A stretch of DNA of 6,894 nt, taken from assembly GCA_017998495.1 (NCBI GenBank), contig JAGOCY010000075.1:1-6894 (forward strand). Direction: 5' to 3'. The position numbers and the translations under genes were made by a program. The notes under the pieces were generated by a model, which did no database searches, was not told the origin of the DNA, and worked only from the letters and a program-made list of their open reading frames with translations. Origin of the DNA: Corallincola sp. Its GTDB lineage: Bacteria; Pseudomonadota; Gammaproteobacteria; Enterobacterales; Neiellaceae. Shown piece after piece: positions 5,062-6,894 of the stretch (positions are counted from its first letter, which is position 1; each line of letters starts with the position of its first letter).

Positions 5062-6894
5062 ATGCGTCGCCACCACTACCGCCTAGGCGGTCTGTTGCTG
5101 GGGGCCGCCCTTGGTGCTACGGCATTGAGTGCGGGAGCGGAGATCGCCGCTACCCATATCTGGCATAACCATATGCCTAATTTCTGGCCTTTCTACGATG
5201 TCAGCAAGTATGACCAGACGGCGGTAGGTGCACCTATCCGCTACACCTACGATGGCCAGGTCAAAGAGCTGAAGAAGAACCCACCACCCGGCTACAGTTT
5301 CTATATCCCCGGCAGTGGCTTACCCATGCCTCACGATGATCTGGAGGCCTACTACTCGCACCATGCCAAGAAAGGGGCCTATCTGGCCTGGCCGATGGAG
5401 ACTGTCGAGCAGAACAATGTGGCCCATCCACTGTCGCAAGCGCATGTCACCATGTCGGCGTCGGTGATCAATAACGTTCAGAGCTTTGCCGAACTGGGCA
5501 ATCAGGCCGATTACAACCTCGGTTGGGGCAACTGGTGGCGCAGCGTCTTCAATGGCCGCAAAACCACGGGTGGCAAGCGGGCGCTGGATACCATCCACTT
5601 TACTGGCCACCACAGCATGGGGCCGCTGGTGGGCGATGAGTACTTCCTTAAGGACCTGATCTATCAGAATGTGACTCTGGCCCAGCCCTATTTTCTGGGC
5701 GACTCCTTTGTCTCCTCCAAGGGCTTCTTCCCCACTGAGCTGGGCTTTTCCACCCGTCTGATCCCGACGCTGAAGAAGCTCGGCATCGAATGGTCGGTGC
5801 TGGGTAATGTCCACTATTCACGCACCCTGCGTGACTACCCCTACCTCAATGATCCCGGCAAAGACACCCTGATCTCGCCGCCCAACCGCTCTGATCTGCG
5901 CAACGTCAGCAATGTGGGCAGCTGGGTTGAACTGAACATGTTCAACGAGAAGCAGGTGACCTATAACAAGTTCCCCTTTGCTGCTATTCCCCACTGGGTG
6001 GAGCATGTTGATCCGGAAACTGGCGAGAGCTTCCGCATTGCCGGTATCCCGGTGGAGCAGGCTAGCAGCTGGGAAGAGGGTTATCAGGGCTCGGTGACTG
6101 CCGGTGTGCTCAAACCTTTTACATCGATTGCGGCGGCCATGGGCCGCACCCAGATGTTTGCCATCGCCCACGATGGTGACAACTCTCAGGGCCGGGCCGG
6201 TGACGGCGGCACCTGGAAGGCCTCAGGCAATGTGACCTACGCTGACAGCGGCGTGACCGGCATGGGTATCGATGAATACCTGGCTCGTCACCCGATCCCG
6301 GCTGATGATGTGGTCCATGTGCAGGACGGTAGCTGGATCGACACGCGCGATTCATCGTCCGATCCCACCTGGTATCACTGGCGCTTGCCCTTTGGCGTCT
6401 GGGATGGCCAGCTGGCGGCCTTCAATACCGCCAATGGCACCAGCTATCCGCAGCTGTTCGGCAAATACAGTGGCAGGAAGCGCAGCCATATGGTGTCGCT
6501 GGAGTACGGTTACCACTATCTGGAGCGTAACTTCGCGCTGCTGCAGGCGGCCCTCAATTATGCCAAGACCGCTGAGCAGATCTGGCTGGATGCCAACCCC
6601 AACCACTGGTCGCCGAAAACGGCGCTGGATAAGCAGATCACCTACCCGGGTAACCAGTTGAACCCGTGGATGCTGAGCTACCCGGTCAAGGGCGATGCGA
6701 GCAAAAACTGGGCAGGTGGTGCCAACCCGGCGGAACTGGCCTGGTATTTCCTGATCGCGTCTATCGACTCCGGTTTCGGCTACTACGATGAGAACGTCGA
6801 TGATGGGGTAAAGCCGACCATCTCGTTCAACCAGTCACTCCACTTCTCCAAGCCCTATGTTGAAGCTCGTCGCAGTCAGGATCGCACTGGCCCG
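5062..6894 (+). CDS. Exported glycoside hydrolase family 57-like enzyme, 3' end cut
   Basis: Probably an exported alpha-glucan-active or related glycosidase of GH57, a (beta/alpha)7-barrel retaining family. The frame is open for 611 codons to the right edge, so the C-terminus is missing. ATG 5062 follows AGGAGA (5050-5055) closely. Residues 1-26 are a Sec signal peptide: RRHHYR, a hydrophobic core, and a likely cut after AGA (24-26). GH57 motifs appear in order: motif 1 HNHMPNFWP (35-43), motif 2 GHHSMGPL (182-189), motif 3 GFFPTELG (221-228) with Glu226 the expected nucleophile, and motif 4 AHDGDN (369-374) with Asp371 the expected acid/base. A C-terminal helical part includes LAWYFLIASIDSGFGYYDEN (559-578), resembling the motif 5 region. 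Substrate specificity cannot be told; an alpha-amylase, branching enzyme or alpha-galactosidase type all remain open. It follows fbp by 278 bp and is probably transcribed alone. Confidence 0.85.
   Translation, partial: MRRHHYRLGGLLLGAALGATALSAGAEIAATHIWHNHMPNFWPFYDVSKYDQTAVGAPIRYTYDGQVKELKKNPPPGYSFYIPGSGLPMPHDDLEAYYSHHAKKGAYLAWPMETVEQNNVAHPLSQAHVTMSASVINNVQSFAELGNQADYNLGWGNWWRSVFNGRKTTGGKRALDTIHFTGHHSMGPLVGDEYFLKDLIYQNVTLAQPYFLGDSFVSSKGFFPTELGFSTRLIPTLKKLGIEWSVLGNVHYSRTLRDYPYLNDPGKDTLISPPNRSDLRNVSNVGSWVELNMFNEKQVTYNKFPFAAIPHWVEHVDPETGESFRIAGIPVEQASSWEEGYQGSVTAGVLKPFTSIAAAMGRTQMFAIAHDGDNSQGRAGDGGTWKASGNVTYADSGVTGMGIDEYLARHPIPADDVVHVQDGSWIDTRDSSSDPTWYHWRLPFGVWDGQLAAFNTANGTSYPQLFGKYSGRKRSHMVSLEYGYHYLERNFALLQAALNYAKTAEQIWLDANPNHWSPKTALDKQITYPGNQLNPWMLSYPVKGDASKNWAGGANPAELAWYFLIASIDSGFGYYDENVDDGVKPTISFNQSLHFSKPYVEARRSQDRTGP

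Noticed and set aside
5320..6171. Minus-strand frames opposite the GH57 gene
   Set aside because: They are shadows of a gene with a signal peptide and ordered family motifs on the plus strand.
1..6894. tRNA, rRNA, CRISPR array, riboswitch or complete insertion sequence
   Set aside because: None of the characteristic repeats, cloverleaf sequences, terminal inverted repeats or transposase motifs was seen by eye.

Overview
The window looks like chromosomal DNA from a GC-rich gammaproteobacterium. The isocitrate lyase and fructose-1,6-bisphosphatase read as close relatives of the enterobacterial proteins, and the mix of genes would suit the Aeromonadales (Aeromonas or a neighbour). That placement is an inference from protein resemblance, not a database result.

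Left part (1-1311, minus strand). A gene of unknown function runs off the left edge (1-465). It is basic, recognisably less GC-rich than the rest, and carries an exact 16-bp in-frame repeat. To its right are a strong hairpin with no T-run (648-672) and a gene for a very acidic 182-residue protein with no lysine or histidine (690-1238). The left end has the look of a chromosome/accessory boundary, but no transposase or attachment site can be named.

Centre (1312-4783). A NodD/NahR-like LysR regulator (minus) is divergent from aceA, isocitrate lyase (plus), across a 93-bp control region. aceA ends in a good nested-hairpin terminator and is followed by fbp, class I fructose-1,6-bisphosphatase. 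Together they make a gluconeogenic pair: isocitrate lyase saves C2-derived carbon from oxidation, and fructose-1,6-bisphosphatase is the committed step toward hexose phosphate. Neither aceB nor aceK is adjacent. A sequence resembling a Cra (FruR) operator overlaps the end of aceA upstream of fbp.

Right part (4784-6894). A 278-bp AT-richer intergenic region holds a good CRP-like site and several inverted repeats. It leads into a gene with a strong ribosome binding site and a clear signal peptide, which runs off the right edge after 611 codons. Its motifs match glycoside hydrolase family 57, so it is probably an exported enzyme acting on an alpha-glucan or a similar polysaccharide.

The well-supported genes form an ordinary carbon-metabolism neighbourhood. 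The less ordinary points are the exported GH57-like enzyme with its palindrome-rich upstream region, the unknown left-edge gene, and the LysR-aceA-fbp arrangement. No tRNA, rRNA, CRISPR array or complete insertion sequence was seen.
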